DNA of 64,000 bases from Marinobacter salinus (GTDB lineage: Bacteria > Pseudomonadota > Gammaproteobacteria > Pseudomonadales > Oleiphilaceae): positions 3,968,001 through 4,032,000 of the forward strand of contig NZ_CP017715.1 in assembly GCF_001854125.1 (NCBI RefSeq), read 5' to 3'. This document shows, piece after piece, positions 27,052 through 35,965 of the stretch. The translations under genes were made by a program, and so were the position numbers. Below the pieces are notes generated by a model. That model was given only the letters and a program-made list of their open reading frames with translations, searched no databases and was not told the DNA's origin. Numbering within the stretch: the stretch's first letter is position 1; the number at the start of each line of letters is the position of its first letter.

Positions 27052-28023
27052 CTACCCGACAATGGATCCATTGGGAGTCAGTTGTCCGGCCTGGGGTGTA
27101 TCCCTTAGCCCACCAAAACGCTTGTAAAACGACTCGTTCGGGCTGGGCAGGGGGCCGGACGCGTTTTCCAGATTTTCATCCAGCCACTGTTCTGCCCGTG
27201 CGTAGATTTTCCGATACAGGTTTCGGCATAGCTGTTTGGCGCTTCGGCCTTCCCAGTCACCCGGCAACAACTCATCAGGCAGTTGCGGGTCTCTAAGGAG
27301 AATCTTCCGATATTCATGGATCAGCAAAATTCTGGCGAGGAGGCACTCCTGCGGGGTCAGGTTGTCATTTGACTGCAGTTCCCGCCATAAGGGCCTGAAC
27401 TGTTCCAGAAAACGCCGGTACCGGAACGCCAGTTCGTCCAGATTCCAGCTTTCCCGTACCTGAAGCCTGAGGGCTCTGGGACTTTTCTGCTCCAGAGGTT
27501 GGGTCTGCATCACAATGGTGTCATCCAGTGCGCCCCACTCCTGAAGCATGGGGATCAACTGATGACGGGTATAGCGGGGATGTTCCATTACTCCCGGAGC
27601 CATGCTCCCGAAACTTAGCCACTTCAGTTCTTCGCGGACCTTTTGCTTCATTTCCGGACTGAGCTGGTTCAAAAAGACCAGGCACCAGCTCCCACTCCAT
27701 TCTTCGTTGGTGATGCTGTAAACATGCTGAAAGGCCTGCTGGAAGCGGCGGAGGCCGGGGCCGGTCAGGCTGTAATAGCTGCACCGGCCGATACGCTCCG
27801 TTTGCAGCCAGGTTTCCTGGACCAGTCTGTAGACCGATGTTCTGATCAGGCGCTGGCTGATCCCCATGGGTTCAAGCAATTTCATCAGGCTCCCGAGCCA
27901 GACTGTCCCGCCTCTTGGCGCTATGGCGTCACCATAAACAGTAATGATGAGCGAGCCCGCCCGGAGTGGCCGCTTTTTCTTGAACTCTTTTACAAGGTTA
28001 TCTAACTGGGTCTTTGCTGACAT
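27052..28023 (-). CDS. paaX: Phenylacetic acid degradation transcriptional repressor PaaX
   Basis: A 323-residue GntR-related regulator that is released from DNA by phenylacetyl-CoA. The ATG at 28023 gives MSAKTQLDNLVKEFKKKRPL; the frame is open 29 codons upstream to 28110 without conservation. The N-terminal winged helix holds SLIITVYGDAIAPRGG and the recognition region ISQRLIRTSVYRLVQETWL. The middle and C-terminal parts contain GSMAPGVMEHP and the PaaX-C region with LIHEYRKILLRDPQLPDELLP. It lies next to the transporter and paa genes and is the obvious regulator of the island. No strong Shine-Dalgarno is seen before the start. Confidence 0.93.
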   Translation of the reverse strand: MSAKTQLDNLVKEFKKKRPLRAGSLIITVYGDAIAPRGGTVWLGSLMKLLEPMGISQRLIRTSVYRLVQETWLQTERIGRCSYYSLTGPGLRRFQQAFQHVYSITNEEWSGSWCLVFLNQLSPEMKQKVREELKWLSFGSMAPGVMEHPRYTRHQLIPMLQEWGALDDTIVMQTQPLEQKSPRALRLQVRESWNLDELAFRYRRFLEQFRPLWRELQSNDNLTPQECLLARILLIHEYRKILLRDPQLPDELLPGDWEGRSAKQLCRNLYRKIYARAEQWLDENLENASGPLPSPNESFYKRFGGLRDTPQAGQLTPNGSIVG

Positions 28024-28430
28024 GATTTTGGTATCGGATTCATGGAAATGAAAATTTCGTCTGCCGGTTATTATGCGGTTCTGTCCGTTAAGGTAAAGCT
28101 CGCCGTCCATAAGCGTCGAAACTGGCGGCTTCGCCGAAGGTCGACTTTACTTGAAAGGGGACTTTCGGGTGCCTCCAAAATTAGTTGACACTGACTTTAT
28201 GATACAATAACTTCAATTGATATTCGTCAACGGTATCGAATTAATGCCGGAAAGCGAAGGCTCTGATATGCTCTTACGTGGCTTTAACGGCTGGGGAGCG
28301 ATCAGGGAAAGCAAGGTGATCTGATGTTTGTGACACGGAAGAGCTTTCTAAACATAAGGTCGCTGTCTTATTTCTGAGAGATTAAGACGGGGGTTGCTCA
28401 GGCCCCATACAACTCGGGAGAACAAAAACA
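28024..28430. other. Divergent control region between paaX and the paa-linked ABC transporter
   Basis: These 407 bases carry no gene. They contain TTGACA at 28185-28190, with TAACTT 17 bases later as a weak -10 toward the transporter. The 16-base candidate operator lies at 28215-28230. The region also contains AT-rich DNA consistent with promoters in both directions. A strong Shine-Dalgarno (GGGAG) lies at about 28417-28421 before the transporter start. Confidence 0.6.
28215..28230. promoter_or_regulatory. Candidate PAA-regulon operator, copy 1
   Basis: AATTGATATTCGTCAA, with half-palindrome TTGA-N6-TCAA. The same 16 bases with one change occur at 45597-45612 upstream of paaG. It begins two bases after the weak -10 of the transporter promoter, where a repressor would block transcription. 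Assignment to PaaX is inference. Confidence 0.6.
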
Positions 28431-29588
28431 ATGCTTAGCAAAATGATGCGTCGCGCAGGAAAATGCGCAGCTGTTGCTGCGGCTGGTCTCATGATGATGA
28501 GCGCCCAGGCAGCGGAACCAATCAAAATCGGCTCCTTCCTGTCCGTGACAGGGCCGGCCTCGTTTCTCGGTGATCCCGAGCTGAAAACCCTTCAGATGTA
28601 TGTTGAGAAGATCAACGAAGAGGGTGGTGTTTTGGGGCGTCAACTGGAACTGATTCACTACGATGACGTAGGCAACGCTTCATCAGCACGCAACTTTGCG
28701 AGCCGTCTGCTTCGCTCTGACCAGGTTGACATTATCGTAGGCGGGAGCACCACAGGGGCAACAATGGCCGCTGTTCCGCTGGTGGAACAAGCGGGCGTAC
28801 CTTTCATTTCACTCGCCGGCGCAGTGGTTATCACCACACCGGTGAAGAAGTGGGTTTTCAAAACTCCGCAAACTGACCGTATGGCCGCTGAGCGTGTTCT
28901 GGGTGATATGAAGGCCCGTGGTCTGACCAAAGTGGGTCTGATTTCCGGAACCGGCGGTTTTGGTAGCTCTGGCCGTGCCCAGACACTCGAAGTTGCTGAA
29001 ATGATGGGTGTCGAAATTGTGGCCGACGAGACTTACAGCGGCTCCGATACCGACATGACTGCTCAGCTGACCAATATCCGTAATACCGATGGTGTTCAGG
29101 CTGTGCTCAACTTTGGCTTCGGTCAGGGACCGGCCATTGTTACCCGCAACTACAATCAGTTGGGAATTGACCTGCCGTTCTACCAGTCTCACGGTGTTGC
29201 CTCTGACAGCTTCCTGGAACTGGCCGGAGATTCGGCCGAAGGTCTGCGCCTGCCGGCTTCACCTCTTCTGGTGCCGGATTCTCTGCCAGAGTCTGATCCG
29301 CAAAAAGAGGTTGTCCAGAACTACAAAGCTGAGTATGAAGCACGCTGGGACTCCAAAGTGTCGACATTTGGTGCCTATGCCTATGACGGCCTGATGCTGG
29401 CAGTCCGGGCTATTGAAGCTGCTGGTAGCACCGATCCGGAAGCCGTTCGCAACGCTCTGGAAAGCATCAGTGGCTACGTTGGCGTGACTGGCGAGTTCAA
29501 CATGTCTCCAGAAGACCATAACGGCCTCGATGCTGACTCTTTCCGTATTCTGGAAGTCCAGAACGGAGAATGGAAGCTGATCGACTGA
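28431..29588 (+). CDS. HAAT-family ABC transporter substrate-binding protein, paa-linked
   Basis: A 385-residue periplasmic binding protein with signal peptide (about 1-27, ending AQAA). The mature start EPIKIGSFLSVTGPASFLGD and YDDVGNASSARNFASRLL are of the LivK-like Peripla_BP_6 type, but it is clearly distinct from the 18233 LivK: it lacks the Cys pair and has its own ligand segment GGSTTGATMAAVP and SLAGAVVITTPVKKWVFKTP. It heads a five-gene operon inside the PAA island. Related binding proteins take aromatic acids in several bacteria, so phenylacetate or a related aromatic acid is the likely ligand (inference). Confidence 0.85.
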   Translation: MLSKMMRRAGKCAAVAAAGLMMMSAQAAEPIKIGSFLSVTGPASFLGDPELKTLQMYVEKINEEGGVLGRQLELIHYDDVGNASSARNFASRLLRSDQVDIIVGGSTTGATMAAVPLVEQAGVPFISLAGAVVITTPVKKWVFKTPQTDRMAAERVLGDMKARGLTKVGLISGTGGFGSSGRAQTLEVAEMMGVEIVADETYSGSDTDMTAQLTNIRNTDGVQAVLNFGFGQGPAIVTRNYNQLGIDLPFYQSHGVASDSFLELAGDSAEGLRLPASPLLVPDSLPESDPQKEVVQNYKAEYEARWDSKVSTFGAYAYDGLMLAVRAIEAAGSTDPEAVRNALESISGYVGVTGEFNMSPEDHNGLDADSFRILEVQNGEWKLID

Positions 29589-29679
29589 TCCTATCTGTAA
29601 CTTGTCTCTCCGCTGGCTGACTGCTCGCCCCTGAGAGGGTGCGCAGTCAGCCGGTTGGTGTTCGACCGGAATCAAGGCT

Positions 29680-30555
29680 ATGTTCTCAGAATTCTTGCAG
29701 TACCTCTTTACCGGGATCACTATCGGTGCAACCTACGCATTGATTGCCCTCGGCTTTACCCTCATCTATAACGCCAGTCACGTCATCAACTTCGCCCAGG
29801 GCGAGTTCCTGATGATTGGTGGCATGGCAACGGTATCTTTGACTTCCATGGGCGTGCCCATGATTCTGGCGGTTGTTCTTGCGGTTCTGCTGGCCGGCAT
29901 ACTGGGTATTGCCCTGCAACGGTTTGCCATCGCACCTGCGAAGCAGGCTGACGTGGTGACGCTCATTATTATCACCATCGGCGCTTCTATTTTTATCCGT
30001 GGCCTGGCCCAGTTAATCTGGGGCAAGGAATACCATGTCATGGCGAATTTCAGCAGTGATGAACCTATTCAGGTGTTCGGAGCGGTTCTGAACAGCCAAA
30101 GTCTGTGGGTTCTTGGTATTGGGGCTGTGCTTGTGGTTGGTTTGGTGCTGTTCTTTACCCGGACGCTGATTGGTAAGGCCATCCTCGCGACGTCAATGAA
30201 CAAGGAAGCTGCCCGCCTGGTTGGCATCCGGACCCAGATGGTGCTGATGCTTGCGTTTATGGTGTCTGCGTTGCTGGGCTCCGTTGCCGGAATCGTTGTT
30301 GCCCCTATCACGTTCACTTCCTATGACATTGGTATCATCCTTGGCCTTAAAGGCTTTGTTGCGGCAGCTATTGGTGGCCTGGGCAGCGGTGTCGGTGCGG
30401 TTGTTGGCGGACTCGCTCTCGGAGTGGTTGAGGCCATGGCGGCGGGTTATCTGTCCTCCGACTACAAGGATGCGGTGGCCTTCTCCATGATTCTGCTGGT
30501 GCTTTTCTTCCTGCCTCGCGGGTTGTTCGGTGCCAAAGTCGTGGAGCGTGTCTGA
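29680..30555 (+). CDS. HAAT-family ABC transporter permease, LivH type, paa-linked
   Basis: A 291-residue inner-membrane permease with about eight predicted helices. Family segments are GITIGATYALIALGFTLIYN, ASHVINFAQGEFLMIGG, the cytosolic coupling loop AILATSMNKEAARLVGI and the end LFFLPRGLFGAKVVERV. The stop shares a base with the next start (TGATG), so translation is coupled to the LivM-type permease. Confidence 0.9.
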   Translation: MFSEFLQYLFTGITIGATYALIALGFTLIYNASHVINFAQGEFLMIGGMATVSLTSMGVPMILAVVLAVLLAGILGIALQRFAIAPAKQADVVTLIIITIGASIFIRGLAQLIWGKEYHVMANFSSDEPIQVFGAVLNSQSLWVLGIGAVLVVGLVLFFTRTLIGKAILATSMNKEAARLVGIRTQMVLMLAFMVSALLGSVAGIVVAPITFTSYDIGIILGLKGFVAAAIGGLGSGVGAVVGGLALGVVEAMAAGYLSSDYKDAVAFSMILLVLFFLPRGLFGAKVVERV

Positions 30556-31574
30556 TGTTGAACCGTTTTTTGCAGTTGCGTCTCCGGGGGCTGATTGTCC
30601 TCGCGATCATCCTGCTCTGTCTGCCGGCGTTTCTCAGCAACCCCTTCCATTATGATCTGGCAACACAGATGGCAATCATCGCTGCCACGGTGGTCGGCCT
30701 GAATCTGCTGGTCGGTTTTGCCGGTCAGATCAGTCTGGGGCATGCGGGCTTTTTCGGTCTGGGAGCCTACTTCACCGGCATCATGACCGGAACCTATGGC
30801 TGGCCTGCGGTACCAGCATTGATAGTCGGTGCGATTGTTGTCGGGTTTATCGCCTGGGTTGTCGGGCGCCCCATTCTGCGCCTGAAAGGTCATTACCTGT
30901 CTATGGCAACGCTGGCGGTGGGCTTCATTATCGCCATTATCCTGAATAACGAGCGTGCCATCACGGGCGGCCCCGACGGCATGCCAGTGCCTGCTCTTGA
31001 TCTGTTCGGCTGGGAATTGAGCTCGTTCGGGCAGTATTCATTGTTTGGTCTGGAGATCGAAGGCTTTCTGGCCTGGTACCTCTTTGCCAGCCTGATCCTG
31101 CTGCTGGCGGTGTGGTTTGCCCAGAACCTTATTGAGTCGCCCATCGGTCGGGCCCTGCGTTCGGTGCATGGGTCGGAAGTGGCCGCACGGGTCGTCGGTG
31201 TGGATACAGCAAAGTACAAAAGCCTGGTGTTCGTAATCTCTGCCGTTTATGCCAGTCTCATGGGCAGCCTGTACGCCCATTTTCAGGGTTTTATCACTCC
31301 CGCCGTGGCAAGCTTCGAATTCTCGATCGTACTTATCACAATGGTTGTTTTGGGCGGTATGGGGTCTACCTTTGGCGTAATTCTGGGCGCGGTTGTTCTG
31401 AAGTTGTTGCCGCAGGTGCTGGCGGACTTCCAGGAGCTGGAAACCGTCATGTTCGGTGCAATCCTCATGCTCACGATGATTTTCATGCCCAAGGGACTGT
31501 TGCCCACGTTAACTGCGGTTGTCTCAAAGAAGTTTGAAAAGAAGCTTGAAAAGAAGGCAGGGGGTGCATCATGA
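30555..31574 (+). CDS. HAAT-family ABC transporter permease, LivM type, paa-linked
   Basis: A 339-residue permease that lacks the long N-terminal extension of the 15876 LivM. Characteristic segments are NLLVGFAGQISLGHAGFFGL, RLKGHYLSMATLAVGFI and the coupling loop GRALRSVHGSEVAARVVGVD. The C-terminal tail is Lys-rich. Its end overlaps the LivG-type gene by four bases. Confidence 0.9.
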   Translation: MLNRFLQLRLRGLIVLAIILLCLPAFLSNPFHYDLATQMAIIAATVVGLNLLVGFAGQISLGHAGFFGLGAYFTGIMTGTYGWPAVPALIVGAIVVGFIAWVVGRPILRLKGHYLSMATLAVGFIIAIILNNERAITGGPDGMPVPALDLFGWELSSFGQYSLFGLEIEGFLAWYLFASLILLLAVWFAQNLIESPIGRALRSVHGSEVAARVVGVDTAKYKSLVFVISAVYASLMGSLYAHFQGFITPAVASFEFSIVLITMVVLGGMGSTFGVILGAVVLKLLPQVLADFQELETVMFGAILMLTMIFMPKGLLPTLTAVVSKKFEKKLEKKAGGAS

Positions 31575-32329
31575 GCGCACTGGTCGAAGTAAAAGCCCTC
31601 GACAAGGCCTTCGGAGGGGTGCATGCGGTTGAAGGGGTCAGTTTTTCAGTTGATGCCGGGCAGGTCTATTCTGTTATCGGTCCGAACGGTGCCGGCAAGA
31701 CGACCTTGTTCAATCTGATTACCGGCCTCTATACCCCGACAAAGGGGGAGATCCGGCTCAACGGTGAAAGCACTTCCGATCTTGAGCCCAATCAACTGGC
31801 CGAGCGCGGAATGTGTCGTACGTTCCAGCAAATGCAGATTTGCATGAACATGACGGCCATTGAAAACGTCATGCTCGGTCGTCACCTCAAGCTCAAAAGC
31901 AGTCTGTTTACGACCCTGTTCCGCTTGCCGGCACTGCGCCGGGATGAGGACAATGCCCGACAGCGGGCGGCAGAGCTGATGGAGTACGTCGGCTGTGGTG
32001 ACTATCTGGATACCGAAGCCTCGGCAATGTCCTATGGCGCCCTCAAGCGTCTTGAGATCGCGCGCGCACTGGCCGCTGACCCGAAGATTATCCTTCTGGA
32101 TGAGCCCGCCGCCGGCCTGAATGCGACCGAGACGGCAGCCCTTGAGCAATTAATCAGAAAAATTGCTGACGAGGGAACCACCGTCATGCTGGTGGAACAT
32201 GACATGAAGCTGGTGATGGGCATTTCAGACCGGCTTCTGGTTCTTAATTACGGTCGTGTACTGGCTGAAGGTACCCCGGCGGAAATTCGTCAGAATCCAG
32301 ACGTTATTGCTGCCTATCTGGGTGGCTGA
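31571..32329 (+). CDS. HAAT-family ABC transporter ATP-binding protein, LivG type, paa-linked
   Basis: A 252-residue ATPase with Walker A GPNGAGKTT, the LivG-like signature MSYGALKRLEIARAL, Walker B IILLDEPAAGLNAT and VEHDMKLVMGISD. It is followed 16 bases later by the hemerythrin-fused LivF-type gene. Confidence 0.92.
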   Translation: MSALVEVKALDKAFGGVHAVEGVSFSVDAGQVYSVIGPNGAGKTTLFNLITGLYTPTKGEIRLNGESTSDLEPNQLAERGMCRTFQQMQICMNMTAIENVMLGRHLKLKSSLFTTLFRLPALRRDEDNARQRAAELMEYVGCGDYLDTEASAMSYGALKRLEIARALAADPKIILLDEPAAGLNATETAALEQLIRKIADEGTTVMLVEHDMKLVMGISDRLLVLNYGRVLAEGTPAEIRQNPDVIAAYLGG

Positions 32330-32345
32330 ACAGGAGGCAATTCGA

Positions 32346-33710
32346 ATGACACAGCAACACACGGAAATTGCGCCTGCCCAGTCACGCAGTCAGCAGGCCA
32401 TCGGAACCATCGTGCAGGAGCATCAGGCGCTCTGGCGGACTCTTGATCTTCTGGATCAGCTGCTGCATGACATGAACATTAATGAGCAACGTCCGGACGA
32501 GAAGCTGCTCACCACCATTTTCAATTACATTCAGCATTTTGCCCGTCGGGTGCATAGTCAGCCTACAGAAATTGTGCTGTACCGGCTGTTGGGAGAAAGG
32601 TCTCTGGAATCCGTGCCGCTTCTTGAGAAACTCTCCAAAGGCTACGAGATTGGCGACGCAAAAATTAATGAACTGCGTCAGCTGCTTAAAGTCTGTATGG
32701 AAAAGTGGCCGGAAGGGCGTGAAGAGTTCAGCCACGGACTGGCACGCTTTACCGAAGCCTTGCGCAAGCATATCCGCAAGGAAGAAGGTGTGGTAATTCC
32801 CAGGGCTCGTGAACTGTTCAGCGAGGACGACTGGGAAAAGATCATTGAATCCAGGGATGTGGAGAATGATCCTCTGTTCGGTGAACGGGTCCGTGACGAG
32901 TTCCGGGAACTTCGTCATGAGATCATCAGTTATACCCCGGAACGTTTTGGCGGTCTTGGCCTGCAGCACGAGGAGCGCGTTACTGCGCCGCATGAGAAGC
33001 AGGAACTGCTCTCGGTGAAAGGCCTGGTTACCTCGTACGGTCAGATTGAAGTGCTTCATGATGTGGATATCAAGATCAACAGCGGTGAGATTGTATCGCT
33101 GGTTGGTGCCAACGGCGCCGGCAAGTCGACCTTGTTGATGACCATCTCCGGCTTGCAGTCGGTGGATCGTGGCAGCGTGATGTTTGACGGGAAAGATCTG
33201 GCCAAAGTGGGTGCTGACCAGCGTGTTGGGCAAGGTATTGTCCAGGTGCCGGAAGGGCGTCAGGTCTTCAAGGACCTGAGTGTCCATGACAACCTTTTGT
33301 TGGGCGCTTACACCCGCGGCCGAAGCCCGGAAGTCACGGCGGATCTGGAACGGATGTACGGCAAGTTTCCGATCCTTCGGCAGAAGCGTCATAACCTGGC
33401 CGGTGAGCTTTCCGGCGGCCAGCAGCAGATGCTGGCCATGGGGCGTGCGCTGATGGCCCGTCCCCGCTTGTTGCTGCTCGATGAGCCCAGCATGGGGCTT
33501 GCGCCACTGATCATCGAAGAGATTTTCAACATCGTGAAAGAGCTCAAAAAAGAGGGTATTACCATCTTTCTGGTCGAGCAGAATGCTTCCCAGGCCTTGG
33601 CCCTGGCGGATCGGGGCTACGTCCTGGAAACCGGTCGGGTGGTCATTGAGGGAACCGGCAAGGAGCTTTTGAGTAACGAGAAAGTCCGGGAGGCGTATCT
33701 GGGCATGTAA
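32346..33710 (+). CDS. Hemerythrin-like domain fused to LivF-type ABC ATPase, paa-linked
   Basis: A 454-residue protein, about 220 residues longer than LivF. The ATG at 32346 follows AGGAGG with 8-base spacing; the upstream open frame to 32256 overlaps livG and is not used. Residues about 15-170 resemble HHE/hemerythrin four-helix bundles: EHQALWR (His26), HFARRVHSQPTE (His64, His70, Glu75) and RKHIRKEEGVVIPRARELF (His142, Glu146, Glu147). The usual EEH ligand in the third helix reads KGY (Tyr100). Residues about 220-454 are a complete ATPase: Walker A GANGAGKST (254-262), LSGGQQQMLAMGRAL, LLLLDEPSMGLAP, VEQNASQAL. A di-iron or O2/redox-sensing control of transport is inferred; metal binding is not proven. 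Confidence 0.85.
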   Translation: MTQQHTEIAPAQSRSQQAIGTIVQEHQALWRTLDLLDQLLHDMNINEQRPDEKLLTTIFNYIQHFARRVHSQPTEIVLYRLLGERSLESVPLLEKLSKGYEIGDAKINELRQLLKVCMEKWPEGREEFSHGLARFTEALRKHIRKEEGVVIPRARELFSEDDWEKIIESRDVENDPLFGERVRDEFRELRHEIISYTPERFGGLGLQHEERVTAPHEKQELLSVKGLVTSYGQIEVLHDVDIKINSGEIVSLVGANGAGKSTLLMTISGLQSVDRGSVMFDGKDLAKVGADQRVGQGIVQVPEGRQVFKDLSVHDNLLLGAYTRGRSPEVTADLERMYGKFPILRQKRHNLAGELSGGQQQMLAMGRALMARPRLLLLDEPSMGLAPLIIEEIFNIVKELKKEGITIFLVEQNASQALALADRGYVLETGRVVIEGTGKELLSNEKVREAYLGM

Positions 33711-33722
33711 CCCGACAGGTTT

Positions 33723-33809
33723 CCGGAGGCACAAAAAAAGGCAGGTTCATCACCTGCCTTTTTTTGTGCCTCCGGCTAACGTTTGGGGTCCAAGACAAAC
33801 GTTAGCCGG
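33723..33809. terminator. Bidirectional terminator made of two abutting perfect inverted repeats
   Basis: Arms 33723-33746 and 33752-33775 are perfect 24-base inverted repeats with a 5-base loop (TCATC) and A7/T7 tracts inside the stem, giving T runs on both strands. A second perfect repeat, CCGGCTAACGTTT (33772-33784) and its complement (33797-33809), shares CCGG with the first. They lie between the convergent ends of the transporter operon and paaZ. Confidence 0.9.
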
Positions 33810-33810
33810 A

Positions 33811-33836
33811 TGAAGCCCCGATTTACTGGGGCTTCT
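33811..33836 (-). terminator. Hairpin over the paaZ stop codon
   Basis: On the - strand GAAGCCCC and GGGGCTTC form a stem whose loop holds the paaZ stop. Together with the adjacent bidirectional repeats it would stop transcription leaving paaZ. Confidence 0.6.
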
Positions 33837-35868
33837 TGGCAACCAGCGTCAGGATGTCGTAGCTCGCAACCATTTCGTCGTTCTGGTTGTGAACCTGAAC
33901 ATCCCAGACAACCACACCCTGGGGGTGTCCGTCTGGTGATGTCCGACCCTGATCAATCTTGCGTTTACACGTCAGGCGGGCACGGATGGTGTCGCCCGGC
34001 GCTACGGGTTCGATGAAGCGCAGGGTGTCCAGGCCGTAGTTCGCCAGTACCGGGCCTTCACCCGGAGACACGAACAGGCCGGCCGCTGCCGAGAGCACGA
34101 AGTATCCGTGCGCAATGCGCTTGCCAAACTGCGATTCCCGCGCCGCGATGTCATCAAAATGCATGTAGAAGTGATCACCGGACAGGCAACCGAAGTTTAC
34201 AATGTCAGCCTCGGTCACAGTGCGGCGGTGCGTCAGCAGCGATTCGTTGATCTGCAGATCCTCGAAATGCCGGCGGAACGGATGTACTTCGTATTCGATC
34301 AGCTCGGCGCCACGGACGTATTCACCGGTAACGGCAGCCAGCATCGTGGGAGAGCCCTGGATCGAGGTACGTTGCAGGTAATGGTGAACTGCGCGGATAC
34401 CACCCAGTTCCTCACCACCGCCGGCACGACCCGGGCCACCATGTTTGAGCATTGGCAGTGGCGAACCATGGCCAGTCGACTCTTTGGCGGCTTCGGCGTT
34501 CAGCAGGTGCAGGCGGCCATGGTAGGCCGCCAGTGCGGGTACGATCCTGGCCGCGATGGCAGGGTCGCGGGTAGTCAGAGTGGTGACCAGCGAGCCACGG
34601 CCCTTGGCAGACAGCTCCAGCGCATCTTCAATAGTGTCGTAGGGAATAACGGTCGCGACCGGACCAAATGCCTCGATATCGTGGGCGCCACAGCCATTTT
34701 CAGGGTTCCGGCACAGCAGCAGGTGCGGCTCGATGAAGGCGCCTTTCTCAGTGCCGTCGCCGGTGGGTTTGAAGTTGCCTTCGCCACCGACAACAAGTTC
34801 ACTGGTCTTGAACAGTTCCTGGATATTGGCTTTGACATCTTCCAGCTGGTCGACGGAAGCCAGGGCGCCCATCCGAACGCCTTCTACTGCAGGATCGCCC
34901 ACGGTGACCTTGGAGAGCTGCTCTTTCAGCTTGTCGCAGACCGCGTTTACCTGATCTTTCGGCACCAGGATACGACGAATGGCGGTACACTTCTGACCGG
35001 CCTTGGCGGTCATTTCGCGGCGTATTTCCTTCACGAAGATGTCGAATTCTTCGTGCTCCGGGGTGACGTCCGGCGCCAGAATGGCACTGTTCAGTGAATC
35101 AGCCTCGGCGTTGAACGGAATCGAACGGTTGATGATGTTCGGATGGTTCTTGAGCTTGCGGGCGGTCGCCGCCGAGCCGGTGAAGGTCACCACGTCCTGT
35201 TCTTCCAGGTGATCGAACAGATCGCCGGTGCTGCCGATGATCAGCTGCAGGCTGCCCTCAGGCAAGGCGCCGGATTCCTGCATCAGCCGCACCGCCAGTT
35301 CGGTAACGTAGCAGGTGGAGGTGGCTGGCTTCACAATGGAGGGCATACCCGCGAGGAACGTGGGTGCGAATTTCTCCAGCATGCCCCAGACCGGGAAGTT
35401 GTAGGCATCGATGTGTACGGCTACACCACCGCGGGGCACCATAATGTGAGTGCCTGCGAAATGATTGTTCTTACCCAGAGGTATCACGGGTCCTTCGTGG
35501 AGCACATTGCCGGAGGGGAGCTCCCGGCGGCCCATGCTTGCATAGGAAAACAGGGTGCCGAAACCGCCATCGATATCGATTCCGTTGTCACCTTTGGTTG
35601 AACCTGTGTGCATGGACAGGGCATAGAGCTCTTTCTTGTGCTCCTGAAGGTACATTGCCATCGCTTTCAGGGCCAGGGCGCGTTCCTGGAAATCCATGGC
35701 CATCAGGCTCTTGCCGCCGACCTTGCGGCCGTATTGGACGGCTTCCCTGAAATCCAGGGTATCGTCGTGAGTGTGGGCCACGATGTCGCCATTGACGGCG
35801 CTGGGCAAAGCCTTGGCGGCTTTCTCACCGACCCACTGGCCGGCGATGAAACTCTTAAGGACTGACAT
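33823..35868 (-). CDS. paaZ: Oxepin-CoA hydrolase / 3-oxo-5,6-dehydrosuberyl-CoA semialdehyde dehydrogenase PaaZ
   Basis: The bifunctional ring-opening enzyme of phenylacetate catabolism, 681 residues as in E. coli. The N-terminal aldehyde dehydrogenase domain (about 1-520) has catalytic Glu near 255 in FNAEADSLN and Cys near 295 in [10 protein letters not shown], oxidising the semialdehyde with NADP. The C-terminal MaoC-like (R)-hydratase domain (about 530-681) has [10 protein letters not shown] near 562-571 and cleaves oxepin-CoA. It is 97 bases downstream of paaE on the same strand, with a hairpin between, and converges with the transporter operon. Confidence 0.96.
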   Translation of the reverse strand: MSVLKSFIAGQWVGEKAAKALPSAVNGDIVAHTHDDTLDFREAVQYGRKVGGKSLMAMDFQERALALKAMAMYLQEHKKELYALSMHTGSTKGDNGIDIDGGFGTLFSYASMGRRELPSGNVLHEGPVIPLGKNNHFAGTHIMVPRGGVAVHIDAYNFPVWGMLEKFAPTFLAGMPSIVKPATSTCYVTELAVRLMQESGALPEGSLQLIIGSTGDLFDHLEEQDVVTFTGSAATARKLKNHPNIINRSIPFNAEADSLNSAILAPDVTPEHEEFDIFVKEIRREMTAKAGQKCTAIRRILVPKDQVNAVCDKLKEQLSKVTVGDPAVEGVRMGALASVDQLEDVKANIQELFKTSELVVGGEGNFKPTGDGTEKGAFIEPHLLLCRNPENGCGAHDIEAFGPVATVIPYDTIEDALELSAKGRGSLVTTLTTRDPAIAARIVPALAAYHGRLHLLNAEAAKESTGHGSPLPMLKHGGPGRAGGGEELGGIRAVHHYLQRTSIQGSPTMLAAVTGEYVRGAELIEYEVHPFRRHFEDLQINESLLTHRRTVTEADIVNFGCLSGDHFYMHFDDIAARESQFGKRIAHGYFVLSAAAGLFVSPGEGPVLANYGLDTLRFIEPVAPGDTIRARLTCKRKIDQGRTSPDGHPQGVVVWDVQVHNQNDEMVASYDILTLVAKKPQ

Positions 35869-35897
35869 TGGAAACTCCGTTCGTTTCTGAAAACGTC

Positions 35898-35929
35898 AAG
35901 GCAAGTCCTGCTTCTGCAGAACTTGCCTT
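35898..35929 (-). terminator. Hairpin between paaE and paaZ
   Basis: AAGGCAAGT and ACTTGCCTT arms with internal CTG/CAG pairing form an interrupted stem in the 97-base gap. There is no long T run, so it may be a partial terminator or an RNA-stability element setting the PaaZ level. Confidence 0.5.
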
Positions 35930-35965
35930 TGTCGAGTCATATTGTTCGGTTGTTGGGGAAACGGC

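Noticed and set aside
28199..28208. TATGATACAAT as -10 for TTGACA at 28185
   Set aside because: The spacing would be only 8-12 bases, too short for a sigma-70 promoter; the weaker TAACTT at 17 bases fits better.
32382..33734. 450-residue - strand open frame opposite the hemerythrin-ATPase gene
   Set aside because: The + strand frame carries complete ATPase motifs; the antisense product has none.
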